Assembly (NCBI GenBank): GCA_016215025.1
Contig: JACRMI010000076.1
Span: forward strand, 1-64,000
DNA length: 64,000 nucleotides
Direction of reading: 5' to 3'
Source of the DNA: Chloroflexota bacterium
Lineage (GTDB): Bacteria > Chloroflexota > Anaerolineae > UBA4142
Shown here: piece by piece, positions 44,006-52,449 of the stretch
Layout of the letters: each line of letters begins with the position of its first letter
Position numbering within the stretch: the first letter of the stretch is position 1
Notes under the pieces: generated by a model
Told to the model about the DNA's origin: nothing
The model's input: only the letters and a program-made list of their open reading frames with translations
Databases searched by the model: none
Translations under genes and position numbers: made by a program

Positions 44006-44800
44006 AAACGGGGAAGAGGATTCTGTGAGGGCGTACCCAACTCCGCGCACGGTTTGAATTACATCCCGCCCTGCCGCCGCTTTGGCTTTTTGGCGCACAT
44101 GGTAGATATGTGAACGCATCGTATCGCGTGCTTGCCACGATTCACTTTCATAACCCAAAACCTCGCGGACCAGTTCTTGGCTGGATACCACCCGCGGCGC
44201 TTCGCCGACGAGATACGCCAGCAGGTTGAACTCAGTCGGCGAGAGTTCCAGCAAGCAACCATCTAACGTGATGATATGGCGAATGGGATCGACAATCAAT
44301 CCGTGCGATTGAATAAATCGATTTTTATCTTGGCTTTGCTCCAGACTCGGAGGATCGATTTTGGGTTGTGGACCGCTCACCGGAGAGGAAGCGTCGTTCA
44401 TCTGCCAAGTCTGACTGCGGACGAGTCCTTGGCGTTTGAGCAAACCTGTGCGAATGCTCTCCCGCAAATCGACCGTCGCACAGGGCTTGAATAAATAATC
44501 ATGCGCACCTAGGCGCATTGCTTCGACGGCGGATTCCATAGATGCGTGCGCCGTGAGCACAATGACCGGCGTGAACGACCAACGGCGATGAATCTCTCGC
44601 AACACCGTCATGCCGTCAATGCCTTTCAAGTGCAAATCGATCAACGCCAAGTCGAATTCTTGCGTGGCGAGATATTCGAGCGCTTGTTCGCCATTTTCGG
44701 CGGCGACGACGTGGTGACCATCGCGTGCCAGTGTTCGCTCCAAGTAATAGCGAATACCCACCTCATCGTCCAACACTAGAATTTTGCTGCCTGTGTCCAT
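44000..44800 (-). CDS. OmpR/PhoB-family response regulator
   Basis: A 266-residue regulator. The receiver has LDDE and phospho-acceptor Asp55 (LALIDLHLKG); a linker of about 45 residues is followed by a winged-helix DNA-binding domain (LELSPTEFNLLAYLVGEAPR and RSHIYHVRQKAKAAA, VIQTVRGVGYALTE). The multi-PAS kinase gene lies 94 bases upstream on the same strand. The last residues come from the adjacent palindrome. Confidence 0.92.
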   Translation of the reverse strand: MDTGSKILVLDDEVGIRYYLERTLARDGHHVVAAENGEQALEYLATQEFDLALIDLHLKGIDGMTVLREIHRRWSFTPVIVLTAHASMESAVEAMRLGAHDYLFKPCATVDLRESIRTGLLKRQGLVRSQTWQMNDASSPVSGPQPKIDPPSLEQSQDKNRFIQSHGLIVDPIRHIITLDGCLLELSPTEFNLLAYLVGEAPRVVSSQELVREVLGYESESWQARDTMRSHIYHVRQKAKAAAGRDVIQTVRGVGYALTESSSPFP

Positions 44801-44894
44801 TTGGGTTTCCTCAGATGGCGCATTTGAACAGACTACGAGTTCCTAACAAAGCCGAGAAGGAGACCCTTCGCTTCGCTCAGGGTGACAATCGTTT

Positions 44895-47800
44895 TCATTT
44901 CGATTCGCGCACCGGTAACTGGAGCGTAAAGGTGGTTCCGGTTTTGCCCTCGCTCGCCACCGTAATTTCTCCACCGAACGAACTGATGATTTCATAACTG
45001 ATCGCCAATCCCAGCCCTGTCCCTTTTTCTTTCGTCGTAAAGAAGGGTTCAAATACGTGCGGTAAGATATTTGCGGGAATACCCTCACCGCTGTCGCGAA
45101 AATCGATTTGCACGGCTGGCACAGCAGCACGATCTTGATAAGCGGGCAAGGTGCTGCTCGTCGTTTCGATTTTGAGTTTGCCGCCTTGCGGCATAGCGTC
45201 TAGCGCGTTCAAGATGAGATTCAGAAAAACTTGTTTGAGTTGATCGGGATTGGCTTCGACGGTGGGCAAATTGGAAGCTAGGTTCGCTGCCACCGTGACC
45301 GCGTTATGTTGCAGTTGCTTTGCCGTTAGCTCGAGCACATTCGTTACGATTGCATTCACGTCGGTCGAAAATAATCCACTCCGCGAGGGGCGGAAAAATT
45401 CGCGCAAACGCCCAACGATGACGGCAATGCGCTCGGTTTCAGCCGCCGCCATTTCCAAATCGTGCTTTAGTTCATCGCGGTCGTATACTTCTTCCAATTG
45501 TTCTTGCACCAACGTCAAGCAGCCCTTGACCGTTTGAAGTGGGTTGTTGATTTCATGCGCAATCGATGCGGTCAAGCGCCCTATCGCGCCCATCTTTTCG
45601 GATTGCACCAATTTCGCTTGCGATTCTTGCAATTGCCGCATTTTGTCTTGCGCCGATTGGTAGAGCTGCGCATTTTCAATCGCGATGGCGGCTTGGTTGG
45701 CAAACGCTTGGAGTGGCTCGACTTGATTGGGCGTAAAGAGATGGGGGGTTAGTCCCGCCAGGTTTAGTAGACCGATGCATTCACCTTTTACTCGAATGGG
45801 TACGCCGACGTAGGAACGAATTTTCTTTTCCAATTCGGGTGGAGTCGTCCAGAGTTTGGAGGTTGGCGTATCGGGAATGAGCAAGGGCTGGCAAGTCTCA
45901 AACATGTGCTTGAACGTCGGCGTATCGGCAACCGACCAACGCAGCGTCTCCACTGGAATTTCCCAGCCCTGTTCGACATAGCCCCGGCTGCGGACGACGC
46001 GTAACTTGCCTGCCTCCACCAGCATGATGTTTGCCATATCGTGTGGCACCACGCGTTCGACATTTGAAAGAATGCGTTCCAAGACTTGATCAAAGCTCAA
46101 CGTTCCATTTAGCACAGCGGCTGTATCGCGCAATGCTTCTGCCAAGCGACGTTGTTCATGCTCGGCTTGCTCGGCGCGCGTTCGCTCGGCGATGTCGGCT
46201 TGCAATGCGGCGTTGGCTTGCGCTAATTCGGCGGTGCGTTCCTGGACACGGTGCTCCAAATCGGCGTGAGCTTGGCGCAGTGCATATTCAGCCCGTTTGC
46301 GACTGGTAATGTCGCGCATGATCGTCGTGAAAAAAGTGTCGGCCCCGGTCTTCCAAGCGGAAACCGAAATCTCAATTGGAAATTCCGTGCCATCTTTTTT
46401 TAATCCAACCGATTCGATTCTCTGTTGCAAAATTTCGGAACCTTCAACCATGGTGGTTGCTATTTTTTCTTTATGAACGTTCCGCAGATGCGACGGCATT
46501 AAAAGATCGACGGACTTGCCGAGCACTTCATCTACCCGATAGCCAAACAGCGTTTCCGCTGAGTGATTCCACACCACGATTTTGCCTTGCTTGTTGGAGG
46601 AAACAATCGCATCGGAGGCGGTTTGCATGAGCGAACGAAAGCGCGCTTCGCTGTCGCGCAAGACTTGTTCGCTGCGCTTGCGGCGGGAGAGATCGTGCGC
46701 GACGAACGCAATCGCGATGGGTTTAGAGCGCTCGGGATCGCGGATGATGAATGTGTTGAGGTCAACCGGAATTGCTTGTCCGCTGAGTGGTTCCCTGAGA
46801 CGATATTCGCCGGACCATTGTCCCGTTTGCAATACCATAGGTAGAATTTCTGCTCGGACGTGTTCCTCATCCTCGCGAAGAAAAAAATCGAACAGGGCTT
46901 TGGTCTTGAATTCTTCGGAACCAAGCATCAAGAGCTTTCGCGCTGCCGGATTGAGATAAAGCACCTGTCCATCCAATGAAGCGATCCCACTCAAGTCTGG
47001 ACTGTTTTCGACCAGCGCAGTCAAGAGCTGCCGTTCTTGCTCAATGCGCTTACGCTCGGTGATGTCAATACAAGAACCAACATATCCGGCAAAATTGCCG
47101 TCCACATCCGTAAAGGGGCTTCCGAAATCCAGCAGGTGATGATAGGTCTCATCGCGATGCAGAATGCGGTATTCCATTTCAAACGGCTGGCGAGAGTTGA
47201 ATGCGTCGAGATACGTGTTCAGAGTGTATCCCAGGTCTTCGGGATGAACTCCTTCCAGCCAGCCGTTGCCGGATTCTTGTTCTCTAGTCCGCCCGGTGAA
47301 TTCTAGCCAGGCGCGATTGAAAAAATCACAGCCGCCGTTGACGTTCGAACGCCAGACGGGAATGGGGAATTTATCCAGCATCTTTAAATAGAAACTTTTG
47401 GACTTGGACAGCGCTTCTTCCGCTTCTTTTCGATCGGTAATGTCTTGGACGATGGCTAACAAAAGCGGATGTTGTTTTACCTCAATCGGCGATGAGCGGA
47501 TTTCGACCGTGCGCACTTCGCCGTTCGCGAGTCGATGCGGAAGAATGAAATAATCGCGTTGCTTGTTTTTGGCTTTTTGAAGTTCGCTGGCTACTTGGTC
47601 AGGCGGCAAAGTATGAATGTCATTCATGGTCAGGTTGCAGAGCGCTTGGCGTGAATAGCCGTAGAAATTCACCGCTGCTGGGTTGGCATCCACAATCGCG
47701 CCGGTATCCGGATCGACCAGTAACATCATGGCAGCGTGTTGCTCAAACACTTGGCGAAACCGCTGGTTCGGTTTTTCCTGGGGGTGTGGTTGATCGTTGG

Positions 47801-47912
47801 ACGAGGAATGTGATTTATTCGCCCGCGCGGCAGTAGTTGCGCGTTTTAGTGTCTTGCGATGCGCGGGAGTCTTGGCAGATGGATTTTGGGCGCGTTTAGC
47901 AGTGTCAGCCAT
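44895..47912 (-). CDS. Multi-PAS/GAF sensor histidine kinase
   Basis: A 1005-residue soluble kinase with no membrane segment. After a basic N-terminus come four PAS domains (about 60-180, 185-305, 310-430, 435-560), a coiled region, a GAF domain (about 600-760), a coil, HisKA with SIAHEINNPLQ and HATPase (NLILNALDAMPQGG, DSGEGIP, FEPFFTTKEKGTGLGLAIS). The open frame continues 39 codons upstream, but the ATG at 47912 follows GAAAGGAGC. It should phosphorylate the OmpR-type regulator encoded downstream, with the double receiver and CZB protein as accessories. PAS domains show no clear heme motif. Confidence 0.9.
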   Translation of the reverse strand: MADTAKRAQNPSAKTPAHRKTLKRATTAARANKSHSSSNDQPHPQEKPNQRFRQVFEQHAAMMLLVDPDTGAIVDANPAAVNFYGYSRQALCNLTMNDIHTLPPDQVASELQKAKNKQRDYFILPHRLANGEVRTVEIRSSPIEVKQHPLLLAIVQDITDRKEAEEALSKSKSFYLKMLDKFPIPVWRSNVNGGCDFFNRAWLEFTGRTREQESGNGWLEGVHPEDLGYTLNTYLDAFNSRQPFEMEYRILHRDETYHHLLDFGSPFTDVDGNFAGYVGSCIDITERKRIEQERQLLTALVENSPDLSGIASLDGQVLYLNPAARKLLMLGSEEFKTKALFDFFLREDEEHVRAEILPMVLQTGQWSGEYRLREPLSGQAIPVDLNTFIIRDPERSKPIAIAFVAHDLSRRKRSEQVLRDSEARFRSLMQTASDAIVSSNKQGKIVVWNHSAETLFGYRVDEVLGKSVDLLMPSHLRNVHKEKIATTMVEGSEILQQRIESVGLKKDGTEFPIEISVSAWKTGADTFFTTIMRDITSRKRAEYALRQAHADLEHRVQERTAELAQANAALQADIAERTRAEQAEHEQRRLAEALRDTAAVLNGTLSFDQVLERILSNVERVVPHDMANIMLVEAGKLRVVRSRGYVEQGWEIPVETLRWSVADTPTFKHMFETCQPLLIPDTPTSKLWTTPPELEKKIRSYVGVPIRVKGECIGLLNLAGLTPHLFTPNQVEPLQAFANQAAIAIENAQLYQSAQDKMRQLQESQAKLVQSEKMGAIGRLTASIAHEINNPLQTVKGCLTLVQEQLEEVYDRDELKHDLEMAAAETERIAVIVGRLREFFRPSRSGLFSTDVNAIVTNVLELTAKQLQHNAVTVAANLASNLPTVEANPDQLKQVFLNLILNALDAMPQGGKLKIETTSSTLPAYQDRAAVPAVQIDFRDSGEGIPANILPHVFEPFFTTKEKGTGLGLAISYEIISSFGGEITVASEGKTGTTFTLQLPVRESK

Positions 47913-48029
47913 GCGGCTCCTTTCAGAAGGCATAGTGAAAGTGAATGCAGTCGTCAGGCAGGCGAGTAGATCGATTCGAACGATGAAAAAGACGTGGGGC
48001 ATTGCTGCAGAGCGCTTGGGAGGGATCAA

Positions 48030-48541
48030 GCGTCAAAAAGGATAAAAGGGCAAGGAGTTTGCGATGAACGCAAAGTGTTTCTTGCGGGAGTTGGTTCAAT
48101 TGTCACCTGGTTTCACTACGAGTGATACGATACAATTACAATGGCGTAGATCAATCAAATAGTGCGCTTAAAACCAATTCAAGAACGCGATCTGCGTTAG
48201 TTGGTTACAATGAAAAATTGCCAGGAGGGACTAGACTTGCCATTCGCGTCATTGCGAGGGAGTACTAGTTGACGAAGCAAACAGTGGCGATATTTTATCC
48301 CAGAACCCAGGAATGAGCAAGCGGGAATATTCTGTTATTGCCGTGGTTAGTCAATACCTTCGCCAATTAGTCGTTTGAGGACACAAGCTCATTTTTTCCC
48401 CACCGAATGAAAAAAACACGGAAAATTATTTGAATCTTCACTTGTTTTTCCCGTGTTTCCCGCGCAGCGCATCAGTGGGGAGAAGAAATTTTGACGAAGG
48501 TAATGTTACTGGAAGAGGATTAAAAAGCAAGGGGAACTAAT
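48030..48541. other. Gene-poor gap of about 510 bases with repeat-like sequence
   Basis: No convincing gene. One 32-codon ORF at 48064-48162 (+) has an AAGGAG site but no recognisable product. A degenerate element with GTCATTGCGAGGGAGTACTAG occurs near 48250. Near 48402-48480 an inverted pair, AAACACGGAAAA against TTTTCCCGTGTTT, could form a terminator-like stem between the divergent kinase and corrinoid operons. Confidence 0.4.
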
Positions 48542-49198
48542 TTATTTGCCTGCTGTCATCAACCGTTGACACAGTCGCACACCTGCCATGGCGTCTTCGC
48601 CGTAATAATCTGCGCCCGTCGCCGCGCGTACTTGGTCGTTGATTTGACCGCCGCCGATGATAATCGAAAATTTTGCGCCGGTGCGATTCGACTCATTATG
48701 CAGCAAGGTTACTGTCTCACGAATAGTTTCATGCGCCGAGATCAACAAGGCGGACAAACCAACAATATCGGGCTTGTCCTCAATCGCTCGTTTGGCAAAC
48801 TCACTCGGCGCAACATCCACACCCAGGTCGATGACGGTAAAGCCATAACAGCTGAGCAGCATCGTGAGCATGTTCTTGCCCATATCGTGAATATCACCTT
48901 GGACCGTCCCCAGCAAAACGCGTCCCGAGGACTGCTGTTTGATGCGATGTTCGAGCAAGGGCTGGACGAGTTCGGTGACCTCGCGAAAGATTTCGCCTGC
49001 CATAATCAAGCCCGCTAGATAATATTCGCCTTGCTCGTAGCGCAAGCCGACTTGGCGCATCCCTTCCTGGCACTCTTCGACAATCGCGAGCGGGTCTTCG
49101 CCATTCGCTAAACGTTGCTTGACCAGATCGAGGACATTATTTTCTTCCAAGTTCGCGACGCGTGCGATTAACTCAGCGCGTTGGTCTTCACTCGGCAT
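48542..49198 (-). CDS. Corrinoid protein, divergent third copy
   Basis: A 218-residue corrinoid carrier with cap domain (EYYLAGLIMAGEIFREVTEL), GDIHDMGKNML for the cobalt-binding His, and DLGVDV plus GGGQINDQ. It is clearly less similar to the other two copies (Cys in LLSCYGFTV, TALLISAHETIRE). The start ATG 49198 follows AAGGAATTTGA. It lies 23 bases after gntR in a divergent operon opposite the methyltransferase genes and may accept methyl groups from a different substrate (inference). Confidence 0.9.
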   Translation of the reverse strand: MPSEDQRAELIARVANLEENNVLDLVKQRLANGEDPLAIVEECQEGMRQVGLRYEQGEYYLAGLIMAGEIFREVTELVQPLLEHRIKQQSSGRVLLGTVQGDIHDMGKNMLTMLLSCYGFTVIDLGVDVAPSEFAKRAIEDKPDIVGLSALLISAHETIRETVTLLHNESNRTGAKFSIIIGGGQINDQVRAATGADYYGEDAMAGVRLCQRLMTAGK

Positions 49199-49221
49199 TT
49201 CAAATTCCTTCCTTGGTTTGA

Positions 49222-49995
49222 TCAATCGGCGCGCGGCACGCCGACGCTCGTCGTAAAGCGCAGACGTTCACTATGGCAGATGAACCATCCCCAACTGATG
49301 GGCTTGTCCCTGAGATCGTAGAAAACATGCTCGATACAAAATGCCGCCGACGGAAGAATGACCTGAAGTTGGCGGGCTTCTTCTTCGTTCAGTATCGTAG
49401 CCTCGATACTGAGATCGCCGCGCTTTAAAACCGTTTCGCCCACACCGCTAAACAATCCTTGCAGCGAGGTGACTTCCATTTCCGATTCGACGACAGGGCG
49501 CGTGGGATCGTACACCAAGTACTCGCGATGATAAAACGCCGGACGATTCTCTATCGACAATAATCGGCGGAGATAGACGACGCGCTCACCTGGGTTGATG
49601 TTCAGCTTGCGCGCCGTGCGCTCGTCGGCTGAAACCACGCGCGCTTCGAGCAACTTGACTTGCGTTTGCTGTTTATTGCTAAAAAGGTCTTGCAGTTCTT
49701 TAAAGCCAAACGTCGCTGCGCCCAACTCGACGCCGCGCACAAAACAGCCGCGCCCTTGCGCCGTACTAATGACGCCTTGATCGGAGAGCAGGTTGATGGC
49801 GCGGCGAACCGTCATTGGGCTGACATCGTATCGACCTACCAATTGCGATTCGGATGGCAGTTGATCGCCTGGTTGAAAAACGCCCGTCGCAACTTGATGA
49901 CGCAGGATGTTCGCGAGTTGAGCGTAGGCTGGCTCGAAAGACTCACGGTCGATTCGATCAGAGCCATTAGTAGCGAGTTTCTTTTTTCTTGGCAT
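49222..49995 (-). CDS. GntR-family regulator (HutC/UTRA type)
   Basis: A 257-residue regulator. The winged-helix domain (LANILRHQVATGVFQPGDQL, LVGRYDVSPMTVRRAINLL) is at about 25-90 and a UTRA ligand-binding domain (residues about 110-250, with RLLSIENRPAFYHREYLVYD) follows. It probably binds the methyltransferase substrate or a product as effector. The ATG at 49995 gives the normal start MPRKKKL; the upstream open frame crosses the operator. Two 17-bp motifs in the intergenic region are candidate binding sites. Autoregulation is likely because one motif is next to its own start. Confidence 0.9.
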   Translation of the reverse strand: MPRKKKLATNGSDRIDRESFEPAYAQLANILRHQVATGVFQPGDQLPSESQLVGRYDVSPMTVRRAINLLSDQGVISTAQGRGCFVRGVELGAATFGFKELQDLFSNKQQTQVKLLEARVVSADERTARKLNINPGERVVYLRRLLSIENRPAFYHREYLVYDPTRPVVESEMEVTSLQGLFSGVGETVLKRGDLSIEATILNEEEARQLQVILPSAAFCIEHVFYDLRDKPISWGWFICHSERLRFTTSVGVPRAD

Positions 49996-49998
49996 ATT

Positions 49999-50114
49999 CA
50001 ACTTCTCTATATAAGCTAAGGATATGCAGATTCGCTGAAATGTCAATTGTCAAAAAAATGCTTAATTTGCGCAAAAAACATGATATTGACAACTTCCCTA
50101 TATAAGTGTATAAT
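49999..50114. promoter_or_regulatory. Divergent control region with two GntR operator candidates and a consensus promoter
   Basis: The motif CAACTTCyCTATATAAG occurs twice as a direct repeat: at 49999-50015, beside the gntR start, and at 50090-50106, in the 17-base spacer between TTGACA (50086-50091) and TATAAT (50109-50114). A repressor bound there would block RNA polymerase. The promoter is the best consensus match in the window and drives the + strand methyltransferase operon. Confidence 0.7.
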
Positions 50115-50128
50115 CTTCGCAATCAAAG

Positions 50129-50827
50129 ATGATGGAAACACCCCTGAACCGCCGAATGAAAGTGATTGCCTGTGCGACCGTGATCGAGGAAATGTTGCCA
50201 CTCTTCCCCGCTAATGTTTCCTACGAAACCCTCGACTTTGGTCTCCATCTCAATCCCCAAAAATTGAAAGCTGTCCTCCGAGAAAAAATCGATCAAGCGA
50301 GCCGCGACGCCGATGTGCTTTTGCTCGGCTATGGCTTGTGTTCGATGGCGGTCGTTGGATTGACGGCGACCACCGCGACGCTTGTCATACCGCACACCGA
50401 TGATTGCATCGCGATTTTTCTTGGCTCGTGCCGGGCCTACAAGGATCAGGTCAAGAAAGAACCTGGGACGTACTATCTCACTAAGGGTTGGATACAAGTG
50501 GGCGACAGTCCGTTTCAAGCGTACGACCAGCTTGCCGAGAAATATGGCCAAGCCCGTGCATACCGCATGATCCAACTCACGCTGAAAAATTATAAACGCC
50601 TCGCGTTCATCAACACGGGACAATACGAACTCGAACGCTATCGAACGTACACTCAAAACGCGGCGCAAAAATTTAATTTGCGTTACGAAGAAATTGATGG
50701 TTCGCCTGCGCTCGTACGAAAAATGATCTTTGGTCCCTGGGATGATGAATTCGTCGTGGTGTCGCCAGGACAAACCGTGCGCTATGAAGACTTTACACAA
50801 CCTAAAATGATCCGCGAATCTCACTAA
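50129..50827 (+). CDS. DUF1638 protein of a corrinoid methyltransferase operon
   Basis: A 232-residue protein with the DUF1638 features: GYGLCSMAVVGL near residue 72 and IPHTDDCIAIFLGS near residue 90. DUF1638 genes are found next to methyltransferase and corrinoid genes in many anaerobes, but their biochemical role is not known to me. The transcript from the promoter at 50086 would have almost no leader; ATG 50129, 50132 and 50156 are all possible starts. The last residues (PKMIRESH) and stop lie inside a palindromic repeat. Confidence 0.82.
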   Translation: MMETPLNRRMKVIACATVIEEMLPLFPANVSYETLDFGLHLNPQKLKAVLREKIDQASRDADVLLLGYGLCSMAVVGLTATTATLVIPHTDDCIAIFLGSCRAYKDQVKKEPGTYYLTKGWIQVGDSPFQAYDQLAEKYGQARAYRMIQLTLKNYKRLAFINTGQYELERYRTYTQNAAQKFNLRYEEIDGSPALVRKMIFGPWDDEFVVVSPGQTVRYEDFTQPKMIRESH

Positions 50828-50960
50828 TCACGCGAATAATGTCATTCTGAGCGGAGCCGTTTTTGCGGAGCGAAGAATCTCCAATTTCGCATGGCGAAGA
50901 TTCTTCGCTTCGCTCAGAATGACAATTAGCCCTTCGGGATTCGCGTGATTCGCGGATAAA
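50811..50960. repeat. Nested palindrome: GTCATTCTGAGCGGAG element inside a second inverted repeat
   Basis: The outer arms are ATCCGCGAAT and ATCACGCGAAT on the left with ATTCGCGTGATTCGCGGAT on the right. The inner element (50841-50923) starts GTCATTCTGAGCGGAG and ends CGCTCAGAATGAC, like the copies at 39571 and 29851. The 3' end of the DUF1638 gene overlaps the left outer arm. Confidence 0.8.
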
Positions 50961-50972
50961 ACAAGGAGATGT

Positions 50973-51776
50973 ATGAAAATAATCGGCGAAAAAATTAATG
51001 GAACACGCAAGCTCGTCGCCAAAGCGATTGCCGAACGCGATGTGGCATTCATTCAGAACCTGGCAAAGAAACAAGTCGAAGGCGGCGCGAGTTGGCTGGA
51101 TGTCAACGCGGGCACGCATCCTGATCGTGAAGCCGACGATTTGGTGTGGCTCATCGGTCTGGTGCAAGAGGTGACGGATGTGCCGCTCTGTCTGGACAGC
51201 GCGAATCCCGCCGCGCTCCGCGTGGCGATGCAGCATGTGAAAAAGACGCCTATGATCAATTCGATCAGCGGCGAGCAAAGTCGCTTGCGCGATATTTTGC
51301 CCATTGTCGCAGAGAACGGCTGCGAAGTCATTGCGCTGTGCATGGATGACAAGGGCATACCTGCGACAACGGAAACTCGCATCGAGGTGATCCGCCAAGT
51401 TTTCGAAGAGACGCGTCGCGCAGGGGTTCCCGACGACAAAGTCTTTGTCGATCCGCTCGTGATGACGATTGCGACGAACACTGAAGCGGGACGCACCACG
51501 TTCGACACGATGCGCGCGATTCGGGCGCAATTTCCGCAAACGCATATCTCTTGCGGCTTGAGCAATGTATCGTTTGGTCTGCCCGTGCGCGGGCTAATCA
51601 ATCGTACCTTCCTCGTATTGGCGTTGGACGCGGGCATGGACACCGCCATCATCGATCCGAATGATCGCGAGTTGCAAGCTGCCATGCGTGCCACCGATTT
51701 GTTGTTGGGGCGCGACAAGCACTGCCTGGGTTATACGCGCGCTTATCGCGCGGGGTTGTTGGAAAATAAAGCGTAG
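50973..51776 (+). CDS. Pterin-binding methyltetrahydrofolate:corrinoid methyltransferase
   Basis: A 267-residue TIM-barrel protein of the AcsE/MtgA/MtvA family. Family motifs: GEKINGTRK at the start, WLDVNAGTHPD, LCLDSANP, SISGEQSRL and GLSNVSFGLP. It moves the methyl group between the corrinoid protein and tetrahydrofolate, so the methyl unit can enter the Wood-Ljungdahl branch or oxidation. ATG 50973 follows AAGGAG. With the corrinoid gene 45 bases downstream it makes up the second half of a methyl-transfer system. Confidence 0.92.
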   Translation: MKIIGEKINGTRKLVAKAIAERDVAFIQNLAKKQVEGGASWLDVNAGTHPDREADDLVWLIGLVQEVTDVPLCLDSANPAALRVAMQHVKKTPMINSISGEQSRLRDILPIVAENGCEVIALCMDDKGIPATTETRIEVIRQVFEETRRAGVPDDKVFVDPLVMTIATNTEAGRTTFDTMRAIRAQFPQTHISCGLSNVSFGLPVRGLINRTFLVLALDAGMDTAIIDPNDRELQAAMRATDLLLGRDKHCLGYTRAYRAGLLENKA

Positions 51777-51821
51777 GACAATTTGCCAAATTGGCCCACA
51801 TTTTCACAAGGAGATGAATCA

Positions 51822-52448
51822 ATGTCACAAGAACTGATCCATGCGATTACGGACATGCGCGAAGAAGATGCCGTAAAAATCGCGACCGAGCTATTGGACA
51901 AGGGAACCGATCCGCTGCTCATCCTCGAAGACTGCCGCGTCGCGATGGAAACGATTGGCAAGCGGTTCGAGACGGGCGAAAGCTTTATCCCTGAATTGAT
52001 CCTGGCAGGCGAAATGCTGACGCAAATTTCTGCTGTCGTCAAGCCGCACATGAAACAGCAAGCCGCTCAGAAAAATTCAGCCAAGATCGTCATCGGCACC
52101 GTGCAAGGCGACATTCACGACATCGCCAAAGACATCGTCGCGTTCATGCTCGATGTGAATGGTTTCGACGTTACAGACTTGGGTGTGGATGTGCCGCCCG
52201 CCAAGTTCGTCGAAGCCGTCAAACAGAGTGGCGCGAAGATTGTCGGGCTGTCGGGCTTTTTGACGCTCGCGTACGATCCGATGAAATTTACGGTTGCCGC
52301 GCTCAAGGAAGCAGGTCTCAATGTCAAAGTTATGATCGGCGGCGGACAGATTGATGATCAGATTCGCGTGTACACGGGCGCGGATGCTTACGGCAAAGAT
52401 GCTATGACGGCTGTTTCGCTGGCGAAGCAGTGGTCAAGCGCAAACTGA
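51822..52448 (+). CDS. Corrinoid protein of the second methyltransferase system
   Basis: A 208-residue corrinoid carrier, highly similar along its length to that at 17224 (KRFETGESFIPELILAGEML, TVQGDIHDIAKDIV with the cobalt-ligand His, DLGVDVPPAKF, GGGQIDDQ). ATG 51822 follows AAGGAG; the upstream extension to 51783 is not needed. It links the UroD-type methyltransferase at 54067 to the pterin enzyme at 50973. The MFS transporter gene begins one base after its stop. Confidence 0.93.
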   Translation: MSQELIHAITDMREEDAVKIATELLDKGTDPLLILEDCRVAMETIGKRFETGESFIPELILAGEMLTQISAVVKPHMKQQAAQKNSAKIVIGTVQGDIHDIAKDIVAFMLDVNGFDVTDLGVDVPPAKFVEAVKQSGAKIVGLSGFLTLAYDPMKFTVAALKEAGLNVKVMIGGGQIDDQIRVYTGADAYGKDAMTAVSLAKQWSSAN

Positions 52449-52449
52449 C

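Noticed and set aside
48064..48162. Short ORF of 32 codons with an AAGGAG site
   Set aside because: No recognisable product, no conserved pattern and the region is full of repeat-like sequence; mentioned only as part of the gap.
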